From Micromonospora phaseoli (GTDB lineage Bacteria > Actinomycetota > Actinomycetes > Mycobacteriales > Micromonosporaceae), in contig NZ_FNYV01000002.1 in NCBI RefSeq assembly GCF_900109115.1, positions 1 through 64,000 on the forward strand: a stretch of DNA of 64,000 nucleotides, read 5' to 3'. The notes beneath the pieces are model-generated. The model made no database searches, had not been told where the DNA came from, and was given only the letters and a program-made list of their open reading frames with translations. Every line of letters begins with the position of its first letter. Position 1 is the stretch's first letter. The translations under genes were made by a program, and so were the position numbers. This document shows positions 50,579 through 58,749 of this stretch, in pieces.

Positions 50579-51745
50579 TCAGAAGTAGTCGATGAGCTGG
50601 GCGGGTGGGCCGGCGGCCAGTAGGTCCAGGGCGCTGGGGTCTGGTGTGGTGTGGCGCAGCAGCCCGTTTTCGGCGAGGGTGCGCGCGGTGGCGGTGCCGG
50701 TGTAGAGCAGAGCGAAGCCGCGTACGGTCAGGTGCAGGTCGGCGGCGGTGGTGACGCGGCGCAGTTCGGCGTCGCCGTCGGCGACGGCGAGGTGCCAGGT
50801 GCCGGTGTTCCAGTCGGCCAGGTCGTCGGTGAGGGTGAAGGTGACCTGGCCTCGGGTGTGGTTGGGCCAGCCGCGGGTCTGTACGGCGCGGACGACGTCG
50901 ACGGGCCGGTGCATCCAGGGGTCGCGTTCGTGTTCGCGGGCGTATTCGAGGGGCAGTTGGGCGCTGACGGCGTCGCCGGGCAGCGGGGTCACCCGTAGCT
51001 TCGGGGTGACGCTGTGCCAGCTGGCCAGGACGCCGACGAGAGCGCGGGCGGCCTCGGCGGTGGTGGCCAGGATGTCCTGCACGGTGAGGATGGCGCCGGG
51101 GCCGTAGCCGCGGCCACGGTCCCAGCCGGCGTAGCCGACCAGGTCGTCGTCGTGCTCGACGAGGGTGAGTCCGTCGTAGGGCAGTTCGTCGCCGGGGGTG
51201 AACCGGGGGTGGGTTCGGGTGAGCAGGCCGTTGCGGTGCCGGGCGACGCGTCGGTAGAGGTCGGCGGCGGCGGTCAGGTCGGCGGGGGTGCCGGCGCGGA
51301 CGGTCAGCGGCGCTTCGGGGCGGTGTCGGGGCAGCGCGGCGGTGGGTAGGTCGAGGGTGCGTAGCTGGCCGGTGATGTCCCAGCCGCAGGCCCGGTAGGG
51401 GGCGGGGGTGGTGGGATACAGCGCGCTGACGGCGGCGCCGCGGTCGTTGGCGCCGCGTAGCAGGGCCCGGAGCAGGGCTCGGGCGACTCCGGTGCCGCGG
51501 GCTTCGGCGGCGACGGCGACGCCGGCCACGTCGGCGGCGGGCACGGTGCGGGTGGTCCACCACTGCTCGTCGTGCAGGTCGACGGCTTTGCCGACGAGGC
51601 GGCCGGCGTGGTCGAAGGCGCCGTAGGTGGTGCGGGAGGTGGGCGCGGGGAGCGGTGGGGGTTGTGGGTCGGCGCCGAAGGCGAGTCGGCCGAGCTGCCA
51701 GGCGTCGGCCATTTCGTCGATGGTGAGTTCGCGGACGTCGGGCAT
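50579..51745 (-). CDS. Eis-like GNAT N-acetyltransferase
   Basis: A 388-residue protein with two GNAT halves and a C-terminal sterol-carrier-like domain, the layout of Eis. Acetyl-CoA contacts lie in VAGVAVAAEARGTGVARALLRALL. TTPAPYRACGW carries the Tyr that acts as general acid in the family. The C terminus ends in -QLIDYF, and the terminal Phe carboxylate is the family's catalytic base. Eis of M. tuberculosis acetylates aminoglycosides and host proteins; here the substrate is unknown. ATG start, no linked regulator. Confidence 0.88.
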   Translation of the reverse strand: MPDVRELTIDEMADAWQLGRLAFGADPQPPPLPAPTSRTTYGAFDHAGRLVGKAVDLHDEQWWTTRTVPAADVAGVAVAAEARGTGVARALLRALLRGANDRGAAVSALYPTTPAPYRACGWDITGQLRTLDLPTAALPRHRPEAPLTVRAGTPADLTAAADLYRRVARHRNGLLTRTHPRFTPGDELPYDGLTLVEHDDDLVGYAGWDRGRGYGPGAILTVQDILATTAEAARALVGVLASWHSVTPKLRVTPLPGDAVSAQLPLEYAREHERDPWMHRPVDVVRAVQTRGWPNHTRGQVTFTLTDDLADWNTGTWHLAVADGDAELRRVTTAADLHLTVRGFALLYTGTATARTLAENGLLRHTTPDPSALDLLAAGPPAQLIDYF

Positions 51746-51799
51746 TCGGTCGACGATAGCCGTCGTGGCGGTGGTGTCGAGTGGTTTGGGTCGCCGCGG

Positions 51800-52267
51800 T
51801 CAGGTGGCGGTGGTGGGTTCGTGGCGTACCGGGAAGTTGACGGAGTTGGCGATGAAGCAGGCGTGGTGGGCGTCGGCGTGCAGGGCGGTGGCGGTCTCGA
51901 CGGTGTCGGGGTCGGCGACGGTGACCCGGGGATGCAGGACGACCTCGGTGAAGTGGCCGTTGCCGGCACGGTCGGTGGTCATGGTGCCGGTGGCGTGGTC
52001 GACGTAGTCGGTGACGGTGACGCCGTTGACGGCGCACAGGTGCAGGTAGGCGAGCATGTGGCATTGGGACAGCGCGGCGAGTAGCAGCTGTTCGGGGTTC
52101 CAGCGGGTGGGGTCGCCGCGGAAGGTGGGGTCGGAGCTGCCGGCGATCGGTGGGCGGCCGTCGGTGGTGACGTCGTGGTCGCGGCGGTAGTCGCGGTAGC
52201 CGCTGGTGCCGGTGCCGAGGTTGCCGGTCCAGGTGACGGTGGTGGCGTACTGGTGTGCGCGGGTCAT
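51800..52267 (-). CDS. OsmC/Ohr-family peroxide reductase
   Basis: A 155-residue thiol peroxidase-like protein that normally reduces organic hydroperoxides. The two conserved cysteines are C69 in LAALSQCHMLAYLHL and C137 in HHACFIANSVNFPV. The RWNPEQLLLAAL motif is typical of OsmC. It starts four bases after the MarR stop, so the two are one transcript, with MarR first. The family and the arrangement resemble ohr-ohrR, although this MarR has no cysteine. Confidence 0.9.
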   Translation of the reverse strand: MTRAHQYATTVTWTGNLGTGTSGYRDYRRDHDVTTDGRPPIAGSSDPTFRGDPTRWNPEQLLLAALSQCHMLAYLHLCAVNGVTVTDYVDHATGTMTTDRAGNGHFTEVVLHPRVTVADPDTVETATALHADAHHACFIANSVNFPVRHEPTTAT

Positions 52268-52271
52268 CTGG

Positions 52272-52730
52272 TCAGCCCTTCGGTGCTTTGTGGTGGGTGA
52301 GGAGGATACCGAGCAGGCGGACGAGTTCGTGGCGTTGGGCGGTGTCGAGGGGGGCGAGCAGGGCTTCCTGGGCGGTGTCGAGGGCCTGTTGCAGGTGGGT
52401 GAGTTCGCGGCGGCCGGCGGTGGTGATGCTGACGAGGTTGCGGCGCCGGTCGTCGGGGTCGGGGTCGCGGCGGACGAGGTGGCGGTCGGCGAGGTCGTTG
52501 AGGGTGCTGACGATGTCGCTGCGGTCGATGCCGCTGTGCCGGCCGAGGTCGGCCTGGCTGGCGGGTCCGGTGTCGTCGAGGGCGGCGAGTAGCCGGTAGT
52601 GGTAGCCGCGGGCGTGGTGGCGGTCGAGTGCCGCGCTGACCAGGCGTCCGGCGTGGGCGGCGGTCTGGGTGAGCAGCCAGCTGGGGGTGCTGCGGAGGCG
52701 GTGGGGTTCGCTCGTGCCGGTGGGCTGCAT
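52272..52730 (-). CDS. MarR-family transcriptional regulator
   Basis: A 152-residue winged-helix regulator. The recognition part is SQADLGRHSGIDRSDIVSTLNDLADRHLV and the wing is DPDPDDRRRNLVSITTAGRR. It contains no cysteine, so it does not sense peroxides by the OhrR thiol mechanism. The ATG at 52730 follows TAGAGT by seven bases and lacks a ribosome binding site, so it is probably leaderless. It likely controls the osmC operon and the divergent gene at 52823 through the TTGGT/ACCAA sites. Confidence 0.88.
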   Translation of the reverse strand: MQPTGTSEPHRLRSTPSWLLTQTAAHAGRLVSAALDRHHARGYHYRLLAALDDTGPASQADLGRHSGIDRSDIVSTLNDLADRHLVRRDPDPDDRRRNLVSITTAGRRELTHLQQALDTAQEALLAPLDTAQRHELVRLLGILLTHHKAPKG

Positions 52731-52751
52731 GCTTCGGACTCTACGCCTCAC

Positions 52752-52808
52752 TGTTGGTCGCACCCACAATCGGTGATACGTTGGTCGGGCCAACATTGGT
52801 GTAACCAA
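52752..52808. promoter_or_regulatory. Cluster of TTGGT/ACCAA half-sites in the divergent MarR intergenic region
   Basis: TTGGT-GTA-ACCAA (52796-52808) is a perfect palindrome. GTTGG-TCGGG-CCAAC (52780-52794) is a second, and another GTTGGT occurs at 52753-52758. The spacing differs between the two palindromes (3 versus 5 bases). They lie between the divergent MarR genes and are the likely operator. Confidence 0.65.
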
Positions 52809-52822
52809 CGGATGGAGTTCTG

Positions 52823-53263
52823 ATGTCCGCCACCCTCAACGGGCAGCTGCTCGGTCGGACCCACTACGCCACCCGGGCCGTGCTGGAACGGGAGCTGACC
52901 CGCCTCGGACTCACTTTCGGCCAGTCACTGCTGCTCAACGTCCTGGCCGCCGCCGACGGTCCGCTCCCCCGCGTCGAGGCGGCCAGGAAGCTGACCGAAG
53001 CGCTGAAGCTCAGCGCGGAGGCCGCCCACGCCACCCTCGCCGAGCTGGTCGCGGCGACGCTGGTGGCGCCGCTGGCCGAGGACGCCTCCCAGGTCACGGT
53101 GACACCGGCCGGACGGCAGACGCAGCGACTGGTCGCCGCCGCGAGCGGTGAGATCGGTGAGCGGCTCTGGGCGGGCCTCCCGGCCGACGATCTGGCCGCC
53201 GCCGCGCGGGTGCTGGAAGTGGTGCGGCGCCGGGCCGAGGCCAGCCTGGCCTCGGCCGCCTGA
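52823..53263 (+). CDS. Small MarR-like winged-helix protein
   Basis: A 146-residue protein with LGLTFGQSLLLNVLAAADGPLPRVEAARKLTEALKLSAEAAHATLAELVAATLVAP and TVTPAGRQTQRL, the outline of a MarR winged helix with a weak wing. It stands divergent from a clear MarR gene, with the operator cluster between them, and its stop lies in a terminator shared with cydB. It may be a second regulator or an antagonist of the first. ATG preceded by GGAG. Confidence 0.75.
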   Translation: MSATLNGQLLGRTHYATRAVLERELTRLGLTFGQSLLLNVLAAADGPLPRVEAARKLTEALKLSAEAAHATLAELVAATLVAPLAEDASQVTVTPAGRQTQRLVAAASGEIGERLWAGLPADDLAAAARVLEVVRRRAEASLASAA

Positions 53264-53299
53264 GCGGTCCGGGCCGGCCCGCCGGCCCGGACCGGCTCA
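53261..53299. terminator. 18-bp stem with both convergent stop codons
   Basis: GGTCCGGGCCGGC (53266-53278) pairs perfectly with 53281-53293, and the outer TGAGC (53261-53265) pairs with GCTCA (53295-53299) past one bulged G. The TGA of the forward gene is 53261-53263 and the TGA of cydB (reverse) is 53297-53299. It is a strong bidirectional terminator, apart from the lack of T-runs. Confidence 0.75.
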
Positions 53300-54295
53300 G
53301 TGCTGCGGGATGTGGGCCACCCCGATGCGCTTGCGGAACACCCAGTACGTCCAGCCCTGGTAGGCCAGCACGATCGGGGTGAAGAAGACCGCCACCCACG
53401 TCATGATCGTCAAGGTGTACGGGGTGGAGGCGGCGTTGGTGGCGGTCAGCGTACCGGCCGGGTCCAGCGTGGAGGGCAGCACGTTCGGGAACAACGCGGC
53501 GAACAGGGTCGCCACGGCCAGGGCGATCGCCACTGCCGTGCCGGTGAAGGCCCAGCCCTCCCGGCGTACCGCGGCGGCGGCGAGACCACCGAGCAGCGCG
53601 AGTGCGGCGCCGACGGCGAGCACGACGGCGGCGGCGCTGGACCGGATGGTCAGCGTCCAGCTCAGGAACGCCACCGCGAGGACGGCGGCGGCGACGCCGA
53701 GGCGGACCGCGAGGGCGGCGGCCCGGTCCCGGATGTCGCCGACGGTCTTGAGGGCGATGAAGACGGCGCCGTGGGTGAGGAACAGCGCCGCGGTGGTCGC
53801 GCCGCCGAGCAGGGCGTAGGGGTTCAGCAGGTTGAGCAGGCCGCCGACGTACTCGTGGTCGACGTCCAGCGGTACGCCGCGCAGGATGTTGGCGAAGGCC
53901 ACGCCCCACAGCACTGCCGGGACCAGCGAGCCGAAGAAGATCGCGGCGTCCCAGCGGCGTTTCCAGGACGCCTCGGGCCGCTTGTGGCGGTACTCGAAGG
54001 CGACACCGCGGGCGATCAGGGCCAGCAGGATCAGCAGCAGGGGCAGGTAGAAGCCGGAGAAGAGGGTGGCGTACCACTCCGGGAAGGCGGCGAACATGGC
54101 ACCGCCGGCGGTGATCAACCAGACTTCGTTGCCGTCCCAGACCGGCCCGATGGTGTTGATCATTACGCGGCGTTCCCGGTCGTCGCGGCCGAGCACGGGC
54201 AGCAGCATGCCGACGCCGAAGTCGAAACCCTCGAGGATGAAGTAGCCGGTGAAGAGCACGGCGACGAGGAGAAACCAGATGGTGGTCAGTTCCAC
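53297..54295 (-). CDS. cydB: Cytochrome bd ubiquinol/menaquinol oxidase subunit II
   Basis: A 332-residue membrane subunit with about nine helices. The family signature is VMINTIGPVWDGNEVWLITAGGAMFAAFPEWYATLFSGFYLP near residue 44. It has GFDFGVGMLLPVLG near the N terminus and the C-terminal YQGWTYWVFRKRI. With CydA it forms the high-affinity terminal oxidase used at low oxygen. It starts 15 bases after the cydA stop, with a GTG codon. No cydDC assembly transporter is in the window. Confidence 0.95.
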   Translation of the reverse strand: MELTTIWFLLVAVLFTGYFILEGFDFGVGMLLPVLGRDDRERRVMINTIGPVWDGNEVWLITAGGAMFAAFPEWYATLFSGFYLPLLLILLALIARGVAFEYRHKRPEASWKRRWDAAIFFGSLVPAVLWGVAFANILRGVPLDVDHEYVGGLLNLLNPYALLGGATTAALFLTHGAVFIALKTVGDIRDRAAALAVRLGVAAAVLAVAFLSWTLTIRSSAAAVVLAVGAALALLGGLAAAAVRREGWAFTGTAVAIALAVATLFAALFPNVLPSTLDPAGTLTATNAASTPYTLTIMTWVAVFFTPIVLAYQGWTYWVFRKRIGVAHIPQH

Positions 54296-54310
54296 GATGG
54301 GGCTCCGGAG

Positions 54311-55723
54311 TCAGTAGGCGAAGGCGAGCGGGCGGTCGGCGTCGTCGGTGTCGTCGGGTTCCGGGTCGGGTGTCACCTCGGGTACGCCGGCCCTGGCGTA
54401 GCGGACCAGCAACTTCACCTCGATGACGGCGAGGGTGGCGTAGATGAGGGTGAAGGCGGTGAAGCTGGTGAGCACCTCGGCGAGGGAGACGCTGCGGGAG
54501 ACGCCGTCGCGGGTGAGCATCTCGCCGAAGACGATCCACGGCTGGCGGCCCATCTCGGTGAAGATCCAGCCGAAGGAGTTGGCCAGCAGCGGCAGGATCG
54601 GCATGGCCAGGCCGGCGCGCAGCAGCCACCTGCTGCTCGGGGTACGGCCCCGACGCTGGCTCCAGAGCACCAGTAGGGCGATGGCGGCGGCGGCGAGTCC
54701 AAATCCGATCATCAAGCGGAAGCTCCAGTAGGTGACCGGGATGATCGGGGTGTAGCTGCCCGGGCCGTACTGGGCGGTGTACGCGGCCTGCAGGTCGTTG
54801 ATGCCCTGCACGGTGCCGTTGGGGTCGCCGGTGCCCAGGTAGGACAGCAGGTACGGGATCTTGATGGCGAACAGTTCCCGGGTGCCGTCGAGGCTGCCGA
54901 CGGTCAGTACGGAGAACGACGCGGGGCTCTCGGTGTCGTAGAGGCCCTCGGCGGCGGCCATCTTCATCGGCTGCACCTGGGTCATGATCTTCCCCTGGAT
55001 GTCGCCGGTGATCACGACGGCGGCGGCGGAGACCAGGGTGACCCAGGAGCCGAAGCGGGCCGCGAAGCGGTACGCCGGGGTGTCGGCGCTGTCGGGGTTG
55101 CGGATCAGGTGCCACAGGGCGACGGCCACCAGCAGCGACCCGGCGACCAGGAAGGCGCCGGCGATGGTGTGCGGGAAGGTGATCAGGGCGACCTTGTTGG
55201 TGAGCACCGCGACGAAGTCGGTGAGTTCGGCTCGACCGCTGTCCGGGTTGATCCGGTAGCCCACGGGGTTCTGCATGAACGAGTTCGCGGCGAGGATGAA
55301 GTACGCCGACAGGTTGGTGCCGATGGCCGCGGCCCAGATGCTGGCCAGGTGCAGGCGTGCGGGCAGCCGGTCCCAGCCGAAGATCCACAGGCCGATGAAG
55401 GTGGATTCGAGGAAGAAGGCGACCAGGGCCTCGATGGCCAGGGGCGCGCCGAAGATGTCGCCGACGAAGCGGGAGTAGTCACTCCAGTTCATGCCGAACT
55501 GGAATTCCTGCACGATGCCGGTGACCACGCCCATGGCGAAGTTGATCAGGAACAGCTTGCCGTAGAACTTGGTGAGCTTGAGGTACTTCTCGTCTCCGGT
55601 GCGGTGCCAGAGTGTCTGCAGGATGGCGACCAGGACGGAGAGTCCGATGGTCAGCGGCACGAAGAGAAAGTGGTAGACGGTGGTGACACCGAACTGCCAG
55701 CGGGCGACGTCCAACGCGTCCAC
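54311..55723 (-). CDS. cydA: Cytochrome bd oxidase subunit I
   Basis: The heme-bearing subunit, about 470 residues. From the GTG at 55723 it begins MDALDVARWQFGVTTVYHFLFVPLTIGLS, with the conserved His in VYHFLF. The acidic pair is in AIEALVAFFLEST, and FGWDRL follows it. ITFPHTIAGAFLV carries the second His, and TEMGRQPW contains the Met heme ligand. A TTG at 55729 is a poorer start. The promoter region carries a perfect TACTACG-CGTAGTA palindrome with no adjacent regulator gene. Confidence 0.96.
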   Translation of the reverse strand: MDALDVARWQFGVTTVYHFLFVPLTIGLSVLVAILQTLWHRTGDEKYLKLTKFYGKLFLINFAMGVVTGIVQEFQFGMNWSDYSRFVGDIFGAPLAIEALVAFFLESTFIGLWIFGWDRLPARLHLASIWAAAIGTNLSAYFILAANSFMQNPVGYRINPDSGRAELTDFVAVLTNKVALITFPHTIAGAFLVAGSLLVAVALWHLIRNPDSADTPAYRFAARFGSWVTLVSAAAVVITGDIQGKIMTQVQPMKMAAAEGLYDTESPASFSVLTVGSLDGTRELFAIKIPYLLSYLGTGDPNGTVQGINDLQAAYTAQYGPGSYTPIIPVTYWSFRLMIGFGLAAAAIALLVLWSQRRGRTPSSRWLLRAGLAMPILPLLANSFGWIFTEMGRQPWIVFGEMLTRDGVSRSVSLAEVLTSFTAFTLIYATLAVIEVKLLVRYARAGVPEVTPDPEPDDTDDADRPLAFAY

Positions 55724-55743
55724 CTGCAACCCCCAGCTGTTAA

Positions 55744-55779
55744 TACTACGAGACGTAGTAAATACTACAACCCGTCGTA
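55744..55779. promoter_or_regulatory. Orphan operator over the cydAB promoter
   Basis: TACTACG-AGA-CGTAGTA (55744-55760) is a perfect 7-3-7 palindrome. A degenerate second copy (TACTAC..., ...GTCGTA) begins 19 bases further on. The reverse-strand -10 candidate TAGTAT (55748-55743) lies in the left arm, so binding should block transcription. No regulator gene is adjacent. The 176-base gap 55724-55899 holds no other feature I can support. Confidence 0.7.
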
Positions 55780-55899
55780 AGGCGATCGGCAGAGGCAGGC
55801 GGCCCGAACCGGGTCGGGACCAATGACCCTGCTCACCTCGGCCGTACGGCCCGCCCTGGACGTCGGCGCGGCCAGCCGCCGTGCGACCATTTCCTGCTG

Positions 55900-56679
55900 A
55901 TGGACACGGCCCACTCCCCCTGGCAGCCGCCGCTGATCTGGCGTACCGCGCTGCTGCTCGCCCGCGTCCTCGTCGGGCTGCTGGCCCGGCTGGAGGTCAC
56001 CGGAGACATCCCCGCCCGGCTGCGCGGCGGGCCACTCATCCTGGCCGCCAACCACATCAGCCCCTTCGACCCGGTCGTGCTCGCCGCCGCCTGCCGGGCC
56101 CGCCGGGTCGCGCCGCGAATCATGGCCACCGGCGGGCTGTTCCGCGCCCCGGTCATCGGCGCCGCGATGCGCAGCGCCGGGCACATCCGCGTGGACCGGG
56201 GCACCAGCGGCGTACACCAGGCACTGGACGACGCCGCCAGCGCGGTCGGTGCCGGCGCACCGATCCTGGTCTACCCGGAGGGGCGCATCGGTCTGGACCC
56301 TGGCATGTGGCCCGAACGCGGCAAGACCGGCGCCGCCCGGCTCGCCCTGACCTGCGGCGCTCCCGTCATTCCGGTGGCACAGTGGGGATCCCATGAGGTA
56401 CTGCCCTACCAGGCCCCCAAAGGTCTGCTGCGCGGCGTCGCCCGCGCGCTGGTACGCCGCCCGACCGTACGGGTGCACTTCGGTGACCCGGTGGACCTCG
56501 ACGACCTGACCCCCGGCGCGCCGGGCGCCGCCCGGCGCGCCACCGACCGGATCATCGACGCCCTGACCGACACCCTCGCCCCGCTACGGCCGGACGAACC
56601 CGACCGGCCACGGCACGTCGACCCCGGTCGGCCGGTCGACACCAGCCGCGCCCACCGGCGCCGCCCAGCCGCAGGCTGA
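55900..56679 (+). CDS. plsC: 1-acyl-sn-glycerol-3-phosphate acyltransferase (PlsC-like)
   Basis: A 259-residue membrane-associated acyltransferase. The catalytic motif NHISPFD (N-H-x4-D) lies near residue 50. IRVDRG and YPEGRIGLDPGMW (the FPEGTRS equivalent) follow, with APVIPVAQWG. An N-terminal hydrophobic helix (RTALLLARVLVGLLARL) anchors it. It would make phosphatidic acid or act on another lysolipid. The C terminus is arginine/proline-rich. ATG start. The stop lies in a hairpin shared with the next convergent gene. Confidence 0.88.
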   Translation: MDTAHSPWQPPLIWRTALLLARVLVGLLARLEVTGDIPARLRGGPLILAANHISPFDPVVLAAACRARRVAPRIMATGGLFRAPVIGAAMRSAGHIRVDRGTSGVHQALDDAASAVGAGAPILVYPEGRIGLDPGMWPERGKTGAARLALTCGAPVIPVAQWGSHEVLPYQAPKGLLRGVARALVRRPTVRVHFGDPVDLDDLTPGAPGAARRATDRIIDALTDTLAPLRPDEPDRPRHVDPGRPVDTSRAHRRRPAAG

Positions 56680-56698
56680 GCCACCCCGCCCGGCTCAG
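56676..56698. terminator. Hairpin with both convergent stop codons (plsC and 56695-57054)
   Basis: CTGAGCC (56676-56682) pairs perfectly with GGCTCAG (56692-56698) around a 9-base loop. The forward TGA (56677-56679) and the reverse TGA (56695-56697) lie in opposite arms. A 7-bp stem is moderate. Confidence 0.55.
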
Positions 56699-57054
56699 GT
56701 CGCCTGCTGCACCGCCCGCAGCACCTCGGTCACGGCCGAGGCCACCGGCGCCACCGGCGCGGCCAACTCCGCCAGACGCCGCAGCAACGCCGTCACCCGC
56801 GCCGGTTCGGGATCCGGCCGGGCCAGCTGGGCACGCAGCTCCGCCGCCACCGCTCGAGCCTGCTCCGGCAGCTCGTCGCGGTGCTGATCGAGCGCCTCGA
56901 CCAACTGGGCGACCAGGGCCGGCACGTCCACCCCCGGCGCGGTGGCCGACAACGCGCCGCCGACCGCGACCGCCCCGGGACCGACCGCCTGATTGCCGAC
57001 CTGGCTCACCCCGCCGGACTGCTGGATGCCGTAGTTGATCGACGGCTCGGACAT
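56695..57054 (-). CDS. Small helical protein with an N-terminal glycine-rich VGNQAVG motif
   Basis: A 119-residue protein. Residues 7-30 form a Gly/Asn/Gln/Val-rich, beta- or amyloid-like segment with GGVSQVGNQAVGPGA. Residues 38-119 are predicted helical (PALVAQLVEALDQHRDELPEQARAVAAELRAQL... VTALLRRLAELAAPVAPVASAVTEVLRAVQQ). The motif recurs at the C terminus of the gene 18 bases upstream on the same strand: 16 of 24 residues identical, 3 more similar. No family is recognised. The arrangement resembles pairs of proteins that assemble through a shared short motif. ATG start. Confidence 0.75.
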   Translation of the reverse strand: MSEPSINYGIQQSGGVSQVGNQAVGPGAVAVGGALSATAPGVDVPALVAQLVEALDQHRDELPEQARAVAAELRAQLARPDPEPARVTALLRRLAELAAPVAPVASAVTEVLRAVQQAT

Positions 57055-57072
57055 GTACTCCTCCTCCTGCTC

Positions 57073-58749
57073 TCACGCCGGTCGTGGTCTGTCGCCCGCC
57101 GGTGCCGGCGGCCCGTGCTGCTCGGCCCGGGCACCGGCGCCCACCGCCTGGTTGCCGACCACACTGAGCCCGCCGGTCTGGATGACTCCCTGGTTGAGGA
57201 TCATCATCTGCCGGTTGCGAAACTCCGCGGTGTCGACGCCGCGGTCGTCGAGGAACTCCACGATCGCCGCGAGCACGTGCCGTTCCACCACCTTCAGGTG
57301 CTTCGCGGCGTCCAGCACCTGGAAATAGTTGTGGTAGTCCGAACTGGTCGCCATCTCCCGGGCCCCGGCGCGGGCACCGTAGTCGTAGCCGAGGTCCTCG
57401 CCGGCCAGCCGGCGCAGCCGCGCCTGCCGCCGCCGATGGCGCAGCGTGTGCACCAGTTCGTCGAGGAGCCGTCCCACCGCGGTGGCCGCCGTGTTGAGCA
57501 GGGCGTGGGAACCGGCGGCGAGCAACTGCACCAGCTGGCTCGCCGGCAGCCATTCGGTCAACCGGTCGACGTCGTGGTAGGCCAGCCGTGGGGGTTGCAG
57601 CACGGTCCGGGCGCACTCCAGGTAGAGCAGCCGGCCGTCGGTGGAGAAGTGCAGGAAGGTGCTGGCCACCACCTCACCACCCCAGGACGGCACCATGGCG
57701 CACAGGTAGTGCCGCACGGCGCCTTGCGGGTGGGCGGCGACCTGCCGCACCTGCTCGCTCGTCCAGTGCTGCCGCGGTAAACGGTTCCGCAGCGGAAGCA
57801 GCCGGTCGTCGTCGGTCAGCAGCCGGCCGACGACGAAGATGCGGTCCTGGAGTACCAGCCCCGACAGCCGATCCGTGCTCGGGTCGCTGTCCAACACCGC
57901 CAGCCGCTCCCGCACGTGGTCGATGAGCTGGTCGACGGTGAAGGGCGTCGGCACCTGGTCACCGGCGGCGGCGCGTCCACCGATGACGTGCTCCGCCGGC
58001 CGGATCGGCAGGGCGAACGACCAACCCGCCACCGGGGTACCGTGCCCGACGAAGGGGAGGTACCCGCTGTAGACGGTGGCGTTGCCCCGTTGCGCCTTGT
58101 CGACGGCGGCCAGCCGGGCGGCGTACCGGGACGGCACCGGGGCGTCGTCCGTCGCCGCTGCCGAAAACCGGTCACGGCGCAGCCGGGTCACGAGCAGCCA
58201 CCGGGTGCCGTGCAGGTGGACCACGAGCGCCAGGAACGCGGCAATACCCGCCGGCAACGCCAACCACGGCCGGCCGATGAGCCAGTTGGTCCCCTCTTCG
58301 GCGGTCGTGGCGGTCAGCTGGACCAGCAGCACCATGGCCGCCAATGCGATCGAGACCATCCCCAGCAGCGGCCCGATCTGACTCTGCCGGGTCGGCCGAA
58401 ACGGGGCCAGCGAGGTGCCGGCACGCATCGCCACGGCCACCGTCACCGTCCACAGCGGGGCGAGCAGCACGGCCAGAGCGCCGAAGAGGAGCAGCAGCAG
58501 ATCGCGGCGGCGGCGTCGACGGCGGGCCGCCAGGCAGTGCCGCAGCACGGGCGAGAGATCGAAGTCCACGGACGGCGCGACGGCCCGCAGTTCGTCGCCG
58601 AACACCTCGTCGAGCAGCCGGTCGGCGAACCTCTCGTCGAGGTGCGCGGCGACGCAGAGGTACCGGGTGGCCTCGGTGTCGGCCAGAGGTTGCGGCGGCC
58701 GCTGCGGCGGCACCCTCGGAGTGCTGGATCGTGAGGTCAACTCAGCCAC
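57073..58749 (-). CDS. Membrane protein with a large cytoplasmic domain and a C-terminal VGNQAVG motif
   Basis: A 558-residue protein of unknown function. The N terminus (to about 75) is soluble and Pro-rich. Three hydrophobic spans follow: DLLLLLFGALAVLLAPLWTVTVAV, LLGMVSIALAAMVLLVQL and PWLALPAGIAAFLALVVHL. A mixed alpha/beta cytoplasmic region of about 300 residues includes VGHGTPVAGWSFALPIRP and MVPSWGGEVVASTFLHFSTDGRLLYLEC. Basic helices RHRRRQARLRRL come near 450. The tail (about 519-542) repeats the motif of the next gene with GGLSVVGNQAVGAGA. The GTG start overlaps the upstream membrane-protein gene by 13 bases. No known family is recognised. Confidence 0.75.
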   Translation of the reverse strand: MAELTSRSSTPRVPPQRPPQPLADTEATRYLCVAAHLDERFADRLLDEVFGDELRAVAPSVDFDLSPVLRHCLAARRRRRRRDLLLLLFGALAVLLAPLWTVTVAVAMRAGTSLAPFRPTRQSQIGPLLGMVSIALAAMVLLVQLTATTAEEGTNWLIGRPWLALPAGIAAFLALVVHLHGTRWLLVTRLRRDRFSAAATDDAPVPSRYAARLAAVDKAQRGNATVYSGYLPFVGHGTPVAGWSFALPIRPAEHVIGGRAAAGDQVPTPFTVDQLIDHVRERLAVLDSDPSTDRLSGLVLQDRIFVVGRLLTDDDRLLPLRNRLPRQHWTSEQVRQVAAHPQGAVRHYLCAMVPSWGGEVVASTFLHFSTDGRLLYLECARTVLQPPRLAYHDVDRLTEWLPASQLVQLLAAGSHALLNTAATAVGRLLDELVHTLRHRRRQARLRRLAGEDLGYDYGARAGAREMATSSDYHNYFQVLDAAKHLKVVERHVLAAIVEFLDDRGVDTAEFRNRQMMILNQGVIQTGGLSVVGNQAVGAGARAEQHGPPAPAGDRPRPA

